From: Thozetella sp. PMI_491
Lineage: Eukaryota; Ascomycota; Sordariomycetes; Chaetosphaeriales; Chaetosphaeriaceae
NCBI GenBank assembly: GCA_021432635.1
Contig: MU270038.1
Location: 434,001-498,000 of the forward strand
Direction: 5' to 3'
Length of the DNA: 64,000 bases
Shown here: positions 49,998 to 61,312 of the stretch, one piece after another
Layout of the letters: each line of letters begins with the position of its first letter
Position numbering within the stretch: the first letter of the stretch is position 1
The notes under the pieces: generated by a model
Database searches by the model: none
The model's input: only the letters and a program-made list of their open reading frames with translations
What the model was told of the DNA's origin: nothing
Position numbers and translations under genes: made by a program

Positions 49998-50741
49998 ATG
50001 ACCATCTGGGATACTCTGACCGGCCGCAAGGCCTCGTCGCAGTCGTCCGCGCAGCATGCGCCGGCGTCACCCGACAGCCCTCCCAATCCCGCCTTCGACC
50101 CATCATCCGCGCAAGGCGTCGATGCCTTCCTCAGCCCCTCGGCATTTGCTGATCCCTCGCAATTACACCCATTCGCCGGCCTGAACAAGGAAACGCTGGA
50201 CTACATCTCTCTCGAAGACTCGGCTCTGTCAGACCTACCAGGTGGCCAATCCGTCCTCCCTTCGCGCGGCTTCACCGATGACCTCTGCTACGGCACGGGA
50301 ACCACGTACCTGGCCGCACTGACGCTAGGAGGCGCCTGGGGCTTGCAGGAAGGGCTCCGGCGCTCCGCCGGCCAACCGCCCAAGCTACGACTGAATTCGG
50401 TGCTCAACGCGGTGACTCGGCGCGGTCCCTTCTTGGGCAACTCAGCCGGTGTGGTCGCCATCGCGTACAACTGCATCAACTCCTATATCGGTTACCTCCG
50501 GGGCAAGCATGACTCAGCCAACACTGTCGCAGCTGGCTTCCTCAGCGGAGCGCTGTTCAAGAGCACGAGGGGCGTCCGGACGATGCTGATCTCGGGTGGT
50601 ATTGTGGGCTCCGTGGCTGGCGCGTGGGCGGTAAGTTGCTCTCCCTTGATGCTTTCTTCTCGAAGAGACAGCTGATATCGCCCGTAGGTGGCAAGGAAAA
50701 CCTTCTCCCCTATTCCCGAGCAGCAACCACGAGTACTTTAA
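49998..50741 (+). CDS. tim23: Mitochondrial import channel Tim23
   Basis: Exons 49998..50630 and 50688..50741 (57-base intron, phase 0) give 228 residues. The N-terminal half is hydrophilic (intermembrane-space domain) with NKETLDYISLEDSALSDLPG, a block typical of Tim23. The C-terminal half is the Tim17/22/23 channel: TTYLAALTLGGAWGLQEGLR, RRGPFLGNSAGVVAIAYNCI, ANTVAAGFLSGALFKSTRGV and ISGGIVGSVAGAWAV, four membrane helices with GxxxG-like packing. The second exon adds ARKTFSPIPEQQPRVL. Tim23 forms the presequence translocase with Tim17 and Tim50 in the inner membrane. Confidence 0.95.
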
Positions 50742-51335
50742 CTCCACAAACCAACATATAGTCGGTGCGGTGCTCGCTCACTTCGCCACCCCCGCATCAG
50801 GGGCCTGCCTCATCCAACGCTATATCTTAATTCTTGACGAAAATCGTGGCCTCTCATTTTGAAAGAGTCCGCAAAGAAGGGGCCGATCGGGTGGACACGT
50901 GTACGAGTGACTGGCTTGGGGGGACGGCCGAACATGCATAGCGCGGGATGATATCTCTCTCCTCCCCTGAAAATAGTGTATTCATAGAGGCTCACGGTCA
51001 CATAGAAGCGCCATTGGTCGAGCGCATGGGCGTCGAGGGCGTCTTGAGATGTAATTTGAAACTTTCTTCAAAACTGCCTACGTGGCATCCCTTTGCTTGA
51101 CTTGCATTCCAATGTGTGTGACAAGCTGAAAAGAAGAGACAGGACGCGAGCTCATGCGCGGTCTTCATCCGGGTCACTCGATGAGCTGCCTAAGGGGGGT
51201 ATTATGCCCTCTTCTACGGCTCATTCTCAATCGCAGCCAACATGTATTGCACTCCGTTGGCTTACATCTCGCCGTCCAGCAACGTCTGTCACAACAGCTC
51301 TCCCCCAACCAGGCAGGCCATTCCGAATCAGAGCA
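50742..51335. other. Convergent 3' region
   Basis: This 594-base stretch between the 3' ends of TIM23 and the minus-strand gene has no recognised feature apart from the expected 3' UTRs. Confidence 0.4.
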
Positions 51336-52667
51336 TCAACAGCCCCGCCGAGTATCGACCTGCCCCTTGATAGCACCGTCCTGTATCGAATATCGGGCGG
51401 GCTCGTCGTCAAAGCTGAACCTCTCCCCAGTGCTAGTGAAGTATATCTCGCCTTTCTCCATAGTTGCGTTGTATTCCTCTTTCTCCATCCTCTGGATCTC
51501 ACTCCATGCCTCGGCCAGGCGGCGCTTCCAGGGCTACCCAGCGGTTTAGCTATCGGTTAGGGCCAATTCGTAGGACATGGGCTGTATGTGAGGCACTCAC
51601 GCGAATCAACAACGCCCAGCCGCCTGTCTCTTTGCATCTCTTCCTCATTTCAGCGATCTTCAGCGGTCCCCAGGGCTCTCCCGAGATGGAAGCGCGAGCT
51701 GGACTGCCCGCATGCTCATGTTTGGTGGTCGAGACGCAGTAAATGAAGTCCGGGTCGTCAGGATGTCGCTGCTGGACATTCGGCCGAATGAGAACCGACT
51801 TGATGCGTTCAACCATGCTCGGTGGCCAACCCTTGGTGTCCCTCCCGTCTACCAGCTTGACCAGACCGGCCGAAATCTCGGGCGGCGAGAAGGCCTCGAT
51901 GGCCAGGAGGATCTGGCTGTCCGACTCGTTCCATGGAAACGACATTTGCTTGGACTCCGTGTTGCCATAGCCGCTCACATCATAGACTATGACGTTCATG
52001 TTTGGGTTCTCGTCGATCCGACGGTGGTAAGGAGCGATGTCGGCATGGCGGCCGGCAAGTCGATACTCTGCTACGAGCTCTACCTTCTGAGTGTTAGGTA
52101 GACGAGGAAACAGCTAGAAGCGGCTAGGTCGAGCATACCTTATCAACAAAGCTCATATTCGTTGCGTTCTCTGTGTCTAGGAACTCCCAAAAACACTTGT
52201 CCGCGATCTCCCTGTCGAGTTCGGCCTCGATCTCCTTGACCAGCTGGGCGTTGGCAGCGTGGTGGAAGAAGAGGCGTAGCTCGATGACAACTCGTAGATG
52301 GTCTTCGGGGGTATCGGCAGCGAGGGTGTCGCCCCTCTCCAAGGGAATGTACTCGTAGTCGCCGTGGAGGTTAGGGATGATTAAGCCAGGCTGCGAATTA
52401 AGGGGCGAGGAGAAGCTCATCTGGGCCATCTTCTCGAGGAGCCCGTTGCGGTCCAGCGTTTCCGCCTTCAGCCGCCAGCGGTCTATCCGTTCTTTAATGA
52501 AGACGTCCTTGATGTCCACTGCAGCGACGAGAATCAGAGAAAGCAGCGGGGTGCAGGAGACCTGGTGACCAAGAACTGGTGAAAGGGAACTCACCCGCGC
52601 GCGGTCCCCGAGCCAAACTCGGAAGAGTGACCTCGTGTGCTGAATCGTTGCCTTCGGAGTCGGACAT
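51336..52667 (-). CDS. Unknown protein, four exons
   Basis: Exons complement(51336..51533, 51601..52086, 52139..52518, 52595..52667) give 378 residues; the introns are 67, 52 and 76 bases, all GT-AG. The chain starts MSDSEGNDSAHEVTLPSLAR and continues with DIKDVFIKERIDRWRLKAE, GDYEYIPLERGDTLAADTPE, ELRLFFHHAANAQLVKEIEA and VIVYDVSGYGNTESKQMSFP, then WNESDSQILLAIEAFSPP. It is soluble-looking, acidic and without membrane segments, and ends in RRGC. I do not recognise the family. The last acceptor was picked because the alternative upstream AG leads to a stop within a few codons, while this one continues with a charged helix (WKRRLAEAWSEIQRMEKEEY) and a sensible tail. Confidence 0.75.
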
Positions 52668-53499
52668 GGTGGTCTGGCGGAGGCCAAGCTGATGAAAGCC
52701 GGGGAATGTTGATCCTCTCGTGGACAGCGGGCGGTCTCTGTAGCAGAGGGAAAGATAACAGTGATAGTTCGAAACGAAATCCGGGGATGTGGCGGTCTTT
52801 CCGCGGGGCTTTGTTTTGAATGTTGCTGCCGCCAGAGAGCCACAGCTCACAGTTGTGCAGTGGGCGACTAGGAGATGCAATGCATCCACAGCCTTGCCGC
52901 AACGAAGCCTTCAAGGAGTGTGTTATAGTGAGAGGACAGTTATCGCAGCTCTCCGTCCTGATGATATGCTACCTCTGCCCTCCCCGTAAAACCACTAAGC
53001 CCCCAGGTAAAACTCTACAGGGAGGAATATCCTGTAATAGACTGGAATCTTTCGGATCACTTACCCTCCTTCCGCCTCACATGCTAGACGAGGCGCAACG
53101 GAGGCGACTCCCGTCTAATACGGTAAACATCCACCACTCTTAGGCTAGAAACTATCATGTGTTGAATTTAGGGTTTGCAGCGGCCGACCACCACTGGCAC
53201 AGGCAGGTCAATAGAACCATTACACCCAGATACAGCGAGTAGTAAGCCGTGATCTTTGCCGGGGGGCATCTGAGGTGCGGCTGCTCGCCACGGAGGCAAT
53301 GCTGGCGGGGGATCAGAACCCTGTGCCACACGACATTCGACTGGACCTCAAGTCGCCCACCTCGTCTCATCCAGCCGACACCCACCCCTCCCTACTGCAA
53401 GCACAGGCCAACTACAAAGCTTGTCGCCAACAGCCAGAGCAAACAAATCTCTAGGCCTTCTTCTCCGACCAATAATTCGGTCCTTCCATCACGTCCACA
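52668..53499. other. Spacer between divergent genes
   Basis: No recognised gene. It must hold the promoter of the minus-strand gene ending its 5' side at 52667, and the CA- and CT-rich sequence from about 53340 is a plausible leader for the small frame at 53500. Confidence 0.35.
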
Positions 53500-53634
53500 A
53501 TGTGTTTCGGCTTCACGGACGTGGAATATGAGCCAGACCGACCTCGACCTCGACGCGTTCCGTCGCGTGCTGTTTGGGACGGGCGTGCCTGGGTGCCGGG
53601 GCCAATGGTAGGTGCTGAGTACCCACGCGACTGA
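53500..53634 (+). CDS. Possible small MCFG protein (44 residues)
   Basis: A short frame begins with an ATG in good fungal context (CCACAATG) after a CT- and CA-rich leader. It reads MCFGFTDVEYEPDRPRPRR, then VPSRAVWDGRAWVPGP and a short end. Short fungal proteins starting MCFG with an acidic then Arg/Pro-rich middle seem familiar to me, but I cannot name a function. An ATG|GTAGGT donor near its end could splice it to an acceptor at about 53656, changing the last residues. It could also be an upstream frame in the leader of the gene at 53922. Confidence 0.4.
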   Translation: MCFGFTDVEYEPDRPRPRRVPSRAVWDGRAWVPGPMVGAEYPRD

Positions 53635-53921
53635 ATTTCGTGTGCCGCTTTGCAGAGGTGGCAATCGTCGAGATTCTTCTGCTGAAATATCACCCCTCCC
53701 CCCTTCTCACTTATGCTGTCAGACCCTTCTCCACCTCGCACTCACCTCTCCTTCTGCCGTGGAAGCCTTCAAAGGGAACAGAACGGCCTCGAAAATCGGT
53801 CGTGAGGGTTTCTCACAACTCGATCCGACGCATGATCGTGCTTTCCCTGTCCACCACCTATTCTTTTTTTGATCTAACTCACATCGCCCCCTCTACCCTC
53901 TACGCTCTCTTTTACGCAAAT

Positions 53922-55338
53922 ATGGCACCTCGTGATAAGAGGTCCAAGTCTTGTTCGTCCTCCGCCGCCCACGCCAGACAAGTCCGTTTCATGCCCAGCA
54001 GACCAGCCCCCACCGCCACTTCTCCCACCCCCTCTGAGCGATCCGACGAGGCCCCTCGAACTTCGGGCGACAACAGCCCCAGAGCGCGGCAACATAGAAG
54101 CTCTGAGGCAACCCCCCGCACCCAGGAAGGCGTCTCTTCTGTCCCGCAATTCAACTCGGATACGACGGTCCCCACCGCGGGCCAGCGCATCTTCACTCAC
54201 CACACAAGTGGTCCGCAAACCGGTCTTTTCACCCCAACCTTCGCTCACATCGGTCAACAGTTCATCCCGACTGCCTTACCTCAACATTACACAAATCCCA
54301 ATCAGTCCTTCTTCATCGCCGGCTCTGCTGTCCCCTTCTCTGCTTATCCGAACCCCGCCCAGCCAGCCAACATGAGCGACTACGAGAATACTGGCACCAC
54401 CGACCGAGGTTTCCACTTCCAGCCTCAAGTGCCAGACACCAGCTTTGGCCCTCATCTCCATACCTTCGTACCTCCTCGCCAAGACCAGGGTCTCTTCTAT
54501 GTCCAGCAGCTTGCTCCGCCGAGCGGGGTGCCACTGCAGGTCCGTCACCACCAGTTCCAACCTCATTGTCTCAATAGCCGGTGTACCCTCGTGGCCGTAG
54601 CAGTTGAGCCGCCTGTTACTTTTCTGGAGATCTCCGCTTCTTCATTTAGACACTTTCTAACACCCAACCGTGCCGCTAACCTACGGCATCTCACCCTCCA
54701 TTAACGTTGATACCTCCAAGCTGGCCAAGTGGGCTTAATTGTCATGCGCCCTGGTTTCTGCAGCAGCATGCCGTGCCTCTTTAGTTTTGACTTCTAGCAT
54801 ATGTCGGTGAATTGACGCTAATATAATCCAGGCTGTCCCAGTTGCCTATCCAATGCAGCAAATCCCTGCTGGCCAGGTCCCAATTCTGGCGCCCGCCACT
54901 ATGCCCGTGAACCCAGCTGTTTTCCAGCAGCCAGTAAACCAGTCCGGTATGGTTCACGCGGTCCCCGTTGCCAGCAACATTTCCCCGCAGCCCGCTCCGA
55001 TCGCAGTTTCCATCCAAAATCCGCCGCCCTTCCAGCAGTTTCCCGCCGGCGTACCCACTAGCATCAACGGCCTGGCCTACCAATACGAGCCTACTGTGGG
55101 CGGTTTCGGCCCGACGGTTAGCGACATCATCATGCAGCATGCACAAGTCGCCGCCGACAACAACCTCTTCGAGCCGCAGGACTTCAAGCCAGCCGATGAT
55201 GATCCATCGCGCTTTTACATGTGCCGCGAACTTGACGGAGCCTGGACACAGCGCACTCGCTATACCATCGACCACATCGGCTGCCGCTGGTATCTCACCG
55301 ATGAAGGCTACTTCTACGCAGTGCGCCTCCCTAACTGA
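53922..55338 (+). CDS. Pro/Gln-rich protein with conserved-looking C-terminal domain
   Basis: Exons 53922..54539 and 54832..55338 (292-base GT-AG intron, phase 0) give 374 residues. Residues 1-100 are Ser/Arg/Thr-rich and begin MAPRDKRSKSCSSSAAHARQ. Residues 100-290 are rich in Pro, Gln and aromatic residues (FHFQPQVPDTSFGPHLH, AVPVAYPMQQIPAGQVPILA) and look disordered. The last 80 or so residues seem folded: TVSDIIMQHAQVAADNNLFE, DPSRFYMCRELDGAWTQRTR and DHIGCRWYLTDEGYFYAVRL. An in-frame ATG at 53832 is an alternative start. The intron is the longest well-supported one in the window. I recognise no family; the low-complexity part suggests an RNA- or transcription-related protein, which is inference only. 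Confidence 0.72.
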
Positions 55339-56314
55339 AGAAAAGACTGGGCGTATTATCGATGCTATCGTCATGGAGCTTTTGTCAGTCTTCACTCCTC
55401 CCCATGCGCCCACTCTTATATATCCTAACAAATGTCTGCAGACTTTGCACTCACTCCCTTTTGATATTGATATTTCTTCTGTCACTATTCTGAGTCCCTC
55501 GTGTATTGGGTTTTATTCGGTAATATTTCTACTCGAAAATTAAGAAAAGAAAGAAACTGACCCACAACAGTGGCAGTGGATGAGGATGGTCAATGATCAG
55601 CGCCGCTGGTGAGGGATAGAATGACACGAGGAAGCTTTGCAGGCGCTCTCGTTCTGAGAATTTCTATGGCGACAAAAGTAGTCATAGGGACCGTAGATGA
55701 ATACCTAGCGATTAATTTCCTCACGGCCCGTATGCTAAGCGAGCTTGCCAATCGTAGCTGATCCGAAAGCCTAGCATCCCGCTCCCGACTCTAGCATCTC
55801 TCTGAGAATGTTACTTGATCTTGAACGTATTTTTTTTTTAAAAAAAAATATGTAGTCAGGGATTAACTTTGCAGCACTCAGATCCACTGAAACTTGGGCT
55901 GGTCTCGTGTGCTCCCGACAGATCTGTGGCAGGGTATTAAAGCTCTGTCACCTACGTAATCATCTCTCTTCAGGGGTTTGTTTACTTACGCTAAGGATAA
56001 AAGCTTTGGTGGAGTGGAACGCTTACTAAGAAAGTTTGATAAGGGGTCCTGGTGTGTCTCTGACTCCAAGGGGCGGCAGTTGCAGCACGTCATCCATGGT
56101 ACCATTTGCTACCGAGGCATTGCGGCTTAACATCCCTGCAGCGGTTTAAGCGACGAAAGCTCCCCTGCCCCCCACACACTCCAACGTCAAAGCTCCTTCT
56201 CGACTCCACGGCCGACATTGCCATTCCACCTAGACTCGACGGGACTGCTCATCCCTAGAGCTACATGTCCACAACTGTAATGCTGAGGGTGCAAGCGATC
56301 TGACAGCCTTCACG
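55339..56314. other. Intergenic with a T10-A9 palindromic tract
   Basis: This 976-base spacer lies between two plus-strand genes. A tract of ten T followed by nine A lies at 55830-55848, which might disfavour nucleosomes. No gene is seen. Confidence 0.45.
55830..55848. repeat. Poly(dT)-poly(dA) palindrome
   Basis: Ten T followed directly by nine A in the spacer upstream of the dephospho-CoA kinase gene. Such tracts are stiff and often nucleosome-poor; any promoter role is inferred. Confidence 0.8.
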
Positions 56315-57139
56315 ATGCTGCTAATCGGCCTTACCGGCTCCATTGCCACGGGCAAATCCACCGTCTCCAGTCTGCTCTCCTCCGCTCCGTACGCCCTCCC
56401 CATCATCGACGCCGACGTCCTTGCGCGGCAAGTCGTCGAGCCGGGCACTCCGGGATACAAGGCCATTGTCAGCCACTTCGGCCCCACAACCCCCGACCTC
56501 CTCGTCCCGGCTTCCGATGAAATGCCTGCAGACGGGCCCGATGGCAAGGGCCGGCCCCTCAATCGCCCAGCCCTCGGGCGCCGCGTCTTTGGCGACTCCC
56601 CCGAGGTGCGCGCCGACCGCCTCGTCCTAAACAAGATCGTTCATCCCGCGGTGCGCAAGGCAATGGCAAGAGCGGTTCTCAGCGCATACGTCAAGGGACA
56701 CTGGGCCGTGGTGCTGGATGTGCCACTCCTCTTCGAGAGCGCGCTGGACCGCTTCTGCGGTACGGTCGTCGTGGTCGCGGTACGGGATCCGGGGATACAA
56801 ATGGCAAGACTGAGGGCGCGAGATCCCCACCTAAGCCCGGAAGACGCAGAGAACCGGGTCAAGAGCCAGGGAGATGTTCGAGACAAGGCCAAGCGGTGCG
56901 AGGCGCGGGGAAGTGGCCGGGGCTTGGTGGTGTGGAACGACGGCGGGAAGGATGAGCTGGCGCAGGAGGTAGCAAAGGCAATGGCGGAAATACGGAAGGT
57001 AGGCCCCGGATGGTGGAGCTCATTGTTGCTCCTCTGTCCCCCGCTGGCGGTTGCCTCGGGTCTTTGGACGTTCTGGGGGAATGTCAACATCAATAAGAGG
57101 TGGGCGGAGGCAGAGCAGAAAGAGCGGGCGAAGCTTTGA
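56315..57139 (+). CDS. cab5: Dephospho-CoA kinase with C-terminal membrane segment
   Basis: Single exon of 274 residues. The P-loop GLTGSIATGKST (residues 5-16) comes right after the start, as is usual in CoaE/Cab5. Further motifs are IIDADVLARQVVEPGTPGY (the DAD acidic pair that binds dephospho-CoA), LNKIVHPAVRKAMA, VVLDVPLLFES and RDPHLSPEDAENRVKSQ. The enzyme adds the 3'-phosphate in the last step of coenzyme A synthesis. After the kinase fold, a hydrophobic stretch (SSLLLLCPPLAVASGLWTFW, about 235-255) and a short charged tail suggest a tail anchor in a membrane (ER, mitochondrial outer membrane or lipid droplet); a similar C-terminal helix is known in the animal relative DCAKD. Confidence 0.93.
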   Translation: MLLIGLTGSIATGKSTVSSLLSSAPYALPIIDADVLARQVVEPGTPGYKAIVSHFGPTTPDLLVPASDEMPADGPDGKGRPLNRPALGRRVFGDSPEVRADRLVLNKIVHPAVRKAMARAVLSAYVKGHWAVVLDVPLLFESALDRFCGTVVVVAVRDPGIQMARLRARDPHLSPEDAENRVKSQGDVRDKAKRCEARGSGRGLVVWNDGGKDELAQEVAKAMAEIRKVGPGWWSSLLLLCPPLAVASGLWTFWGNVNINKRWAEAEQKERAKL

Positions 57140-57687
57140 TCGTGAGTTCCCAGATGAGATTAGAAGACGACTACGACAGTGATGTGGATTGTATCAAGAC
57201 TGGTATCCATGATTCCGCCCTGCCCGTCAAGAGTGAATTATCTCTTATCTCTTTGCAGGCAAGAGGCGGACAACTACCTTAGGCAGCCAACGCCAGCTCG
57301 TAATGGGTAATGCGTTTTCAATTGCCTCACATTCACAAGCTTATGTCCCGACCGCGCCTTCTCTCCCGTTTCGCTCGTGCGGTTGCCTGCTTGAATTTGA
57401 GTGCTCAGAGCATAGATTGTGCGTGGGGTGCTACGAGTGCGGTACGACACCACTTTTCCGCCTAGTGAGCCTTTTCCCTCCTCCCCCCTCAAGAGTTTAT
57501 TATCTTGATTGTACTTCTCCGCACCATCTCCCCCATAGTGCTCTCCTCAATACCTTCACTTCAACCCGCTAATCGCCCAATCCGCATCCTGATATTTTGC
57601 CCCGTACCTTTCCTCTCACTCACCTCTTCTAGCAATTTGATACTACGGCATGAGCACAAAACGAGCCCAAGCACTACAGGCGATAAA
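57140..57687. other. Spacer and leader of the GW-repeat gene
   Basis: This 548-base stretch lies between two plus-strand genes. The second half is CT-rich. The reading frame of the next gene is open back to about 57505, but without a better ATG than 57688. Confidence 0.4.
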
Positions 57688-60314
57688 ATGCCGCCGAATT
57701 CAGTCATTGAGTGGATGATCGGTCAGAATATCGCACCTCCCAAGGAGTCGCGGCGCGACGTTTTGACCGTGGCTGTATCTACCGATGATGAAGCCGACAC
57801 GGACACCATCTCAGTCACATATCCTCGAATGGTACGCACCTCAAGAATAACGGCGAAGAAAGTGAGATTCCGGGCGCCGCGCAAATCAGCTCTAAAGACG
57901 CACTCATCGTCTTACATGGGGTATCGGAGCACGGTGAGCTTGTCACTTGCTTCTAAAATTGCACTTGGCCGATGCACATTGCCACGATAGAGCTTTGGGA
58001 TACGCTGGCATACCTTCCTGCTGGATTATGAGTGGCTTTGGAACAGGGACAAGTTGAGCTGACATCGTATGTACAGAGCGAGGACGACCGAATCTCAGCC
58101 AAGAAACGTAGCAGATTGTTAGCAATACCACCAAAAGTCAAGGCATCCCCGGAGGTGTCTTTCAGCGAGGATGATACCCAGGTGGAACAAAGTAGCGATG
58201 CGGCAGCAATATACACAGATGAAGACGCCGAACCCGACCTGGATCCTCATCCGACTTGCCCCTGCACTCCCTGCATCAAGGGACGTAAGATCCTGGCCAA
58301 GAAGGGCAAGCAGCCAAATGGCAACAGGAAGCATATGGCAACTTCGGATGAGAAGACCAAAACTCAGAAGGGCGATTGTGCCAAGAAGAAGCAGGGTGAA
58401 AAGAAAGAAAAGGCTGGTAAATCCACCTCGAAGAGGAAGAACAAGGAGGAGAACGAAGCCTATGTCTTCAAGGACGACTCGTCTGACCCAGAAGTCGAGT
58501 CTGAATGCGGTTTTGAAAGTGAGCCCGAGCACAAGATCGAGAAGAAAAGCTCTCAAAAGAATGGCCAAAAGGGCAAGAAGGGGGTTAAAGCTTCGCAGGG
58601 GTCGAAGAAGCCGAAAGGCGATGGCAAGTCCGACAGACAGGTGGAAGAGAGCCAGAACAAGTCGCCCAAGAAACCTCCCCAAACTGCGAGCAATAGCGGC
58701 TCGCCCGGCTTGAATACTTCGCCTCAGACTCCATATCCTCCCCCGGAAATGAGGCAACCGAACCTCATCATGCCCATCCGAGCCCAAGTGGTCCAGGTGG
58801 AGCACACAGTTGAGGATACTCTGCAGGATCCTCGCCCAAATGCCTTTATGGACAACGAACATGGGATCTGTCGTGTTTACCACGGCCCGTCCTGGGGCAA
58901 CCCATTTGGATCTCTCTACCCACGAAGGACTGGACCAGATCCGCCTGCTTTACCTGCCGGTACCCCTCATCCGCTGAACAATCCATTCTATTACGGCATG
59001 ATGGATCCTAGTATGCAGCAGCAGATGCAAACCTTCCTCCCGCCACAGGGCACCCCAGTGCTTCCCGGCATGTTCAACCCTGCCACGCCTCCTCAAGCCG
59101 CCCAAGGGAAGTCTCACACGCAGAACCAATGCCGGCCCGGACCCAACACCCCATCTCCGACTGACAGATACGCCCCGCCGCAGCAGGATGGCCCGGCTGT
59201 CGGGTTGTCTGGGCTACCCGTCATGACTCCTGAGCAGATTGCGGCAAGGTTCAGCGAGCCTAGATCACACCCATCTCCTCAAGCTCAGCAGAACTGGGGG
59301 GATAACGTTGGCCCCCCTACCCAGGTTCAAGTTCAGAACGGTTTCGACAGACAAGCATGGGTTGATGGTGGGAGAAGCCCGCAAGGAAGTGGGGGAGCTA
59401 ATGGCCAAGGCTGGGGTGGTGAAAATAACCTCCCTTCTCAGAGCTGCGGTGGGAATTCTGGGGGCGGCTTCCACGGATCTCAGAACGGAAACCATGGCTG
59501 GGGGAGCCAACAGGGATCTCAGAGAAGCGGTGGTGGCAGCCAGGGTGGAAATGGGGCCAGCGGCTGGGGAAACAACTCCACCAGCAACAGTAATAACCAT
59601 GGGAACCAGGCTGGAAACGGCGGAAGTGGTGGTGGCTGGGGGAACATCGCTAGCAATAATAACAGCGGAAACCGCCAGCAGACATCTCAAACCGGTGGCT
59701 GGGGTGCCGGCAATGCCGGCAGTCGTCACAGCTCTCCTCGGGAAGGAGGTGGAAGTGGATGGGGCAACAACGGAAAAGACGCAGGTCCGCGTGGCTCTGC
59801 TCGAGGAGGAAGCGGTCACGACTGCAATGGTCCTCCTCAAGGTGGTAGCCAGCATCCCAGCCGGCGAAACTCCCCCCATCAGTCAAGTTTCGGCCATCAG
59901 CGAGGAAGTCCTAGCCGTGGCAGCCCGCAAAATCACATGCCTGGAAGCTGGAACTCGACTCCGGGCAGCAACCGCGGCAACTGGAACAACAACCAGTATG
60001 GGCCTCCCTCCCACAACTCTCCTCACAATTCCTACCGCAGTAGCCCCCATAATGGAGGGTTTGGAGGCCATTCTGCGTCCCGCCCGGGTTCGCGGCACAA
60101 CTCGCCCCACAACTCGCCGCATAGCAGCCCAAATAACCAGGGAGGTAATGGGCCTGGCAGCTGGGGCCAGGGTAGCGGGTCCGGCGACGCGAATATGAAC
60201 TGGGGGAATGGCCAGCAGCAAAACAATGGGGGTGGAAACTGGTCTGGTGCACCAGCGTGGGGGGATCCCACAGCTGCACAAAGTACTCATGGTGCAGCGC
60301 TCACAGGCTGGTAG
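57688..60314 (+). CDS. Large disordered protein with GW/WG-repeat tail
   Basis: Exons 57688..57933 and 58077..60314 (143-base GT-AG intron, phase 0, GCTGAC branch site) give 827 residues. Residues 1-82: MPPNSVIEWMIGQNIAPPKE and a basic stretch (ITAKKVRFRAPRKSALKTH). Residues about 145-150 have CPCTPC. Residues about 160-285 are very Lys-rich with acidic patches, a likely nuclear signal. Then comes a Pro-rich middle, and from about residue 487 to the end a Gly/Asn/Ser/Gln-rich tail with about a dozen Trp almost all next to Gly (QGWGGE, HGWGSQ, SGWGNN, GGWGNI, GGWGAG, GSWGQG, NWGNG, AWGDP, and TGW at the very end), plus SPHNS repeats. Spaced GW/WG motifs are the hallmark of Argonaute-hook platforms such as GW182, Tas3 and plant Pol V. 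Repeats alone do not prove that role; a prion-like RNA-binding scaffold is the main alternative. Confidence 0.82.
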
Positions 60315-61312
60315 GTTCGCCAAAGGCTGGATATGGGCTCTGTCGGTACGCGGCGGAGTTGGCCAACAGGGACGTGTCAGACCAGCATACGGCCGCGACG
60401 GCGAGGATGGCATTGAAATTTTCCCAACGCCCCTCGACATAGCCACTATTCTGAACAGTGTCATCACCTTTGGGACCGTGGGCAAACAGGCATACTAAAC
60501 ACGGCAAGTCTGTGTCTTTTGGAAGACTGGAAACGGTAAACCGGTTCGTTGCGCCAATAACCACTACATCTTTTGCGGAAGCGCTGGATGTACAGAGTGT
60601 TATTAAGAAGGGGGCTGGCGGTCATAGATAATCAAGTGCGGGGATAGTCATAGCGATGCGAAAAACAGGCGGGAGAGTCGGGAAAGAAGATACACAATGA
60701 GGGAGGGAGCAGCAGCGATGACCCTTCTATAACGGTTCAAATCTGCGGCTCGCCGACCAAGAGGGCTATATACCTACCCCCCGTAGCCAGTCATACCTGA
60801 ATAAACTTTGCCTTGTTTTCATGCATCTATAGCCCTTGTTATGTATGCATCAGTTGAGTCCTACCCACGATCTAGAGTTCCAAGGCTTGCAAACTAAACC
60901 GTAGCACTAGACAGAGATTCGAAAAGGGGCGTAGACGAGGGTTGCATTGCATACAGCACTAACCGTGGCATTGTCACATACAATCCCTGTTCAAATCACG
61001 GATGAGAGACCGAGGCAAACGTATATGCCAAGAAAAATACGCGATGAACTTCTGGTGAATTACAGACTACCTATGACTTTCTGTGCTCAACAGGCAGGCT
61101 GCTTTGCGCTGAGCCATCAACATTCCAGGAATGTAGAGCGGGACAGAGACACGAGGAGGAGACAGGGTCAAGAGAAGGGAGATTCCAGTTTAGAGAGGCG
61201 ATTGCGTAAGAGAGCAGTCCAAGGAGGAAAAGAAGGTACCGAACACAAGGAGCAGGAGAAGAGTATTGTGACGACCGAAATCCGCCGCAGACAAGAGACG
61301 GTCATGGGCACA
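60315..61312. other. Convergent 3' region
   Basis: About 1 kb between the 3' ends of the GW-repeat gene and eIF5. It holds both 3' UTRs; I see no gene. Confidence 0.4.
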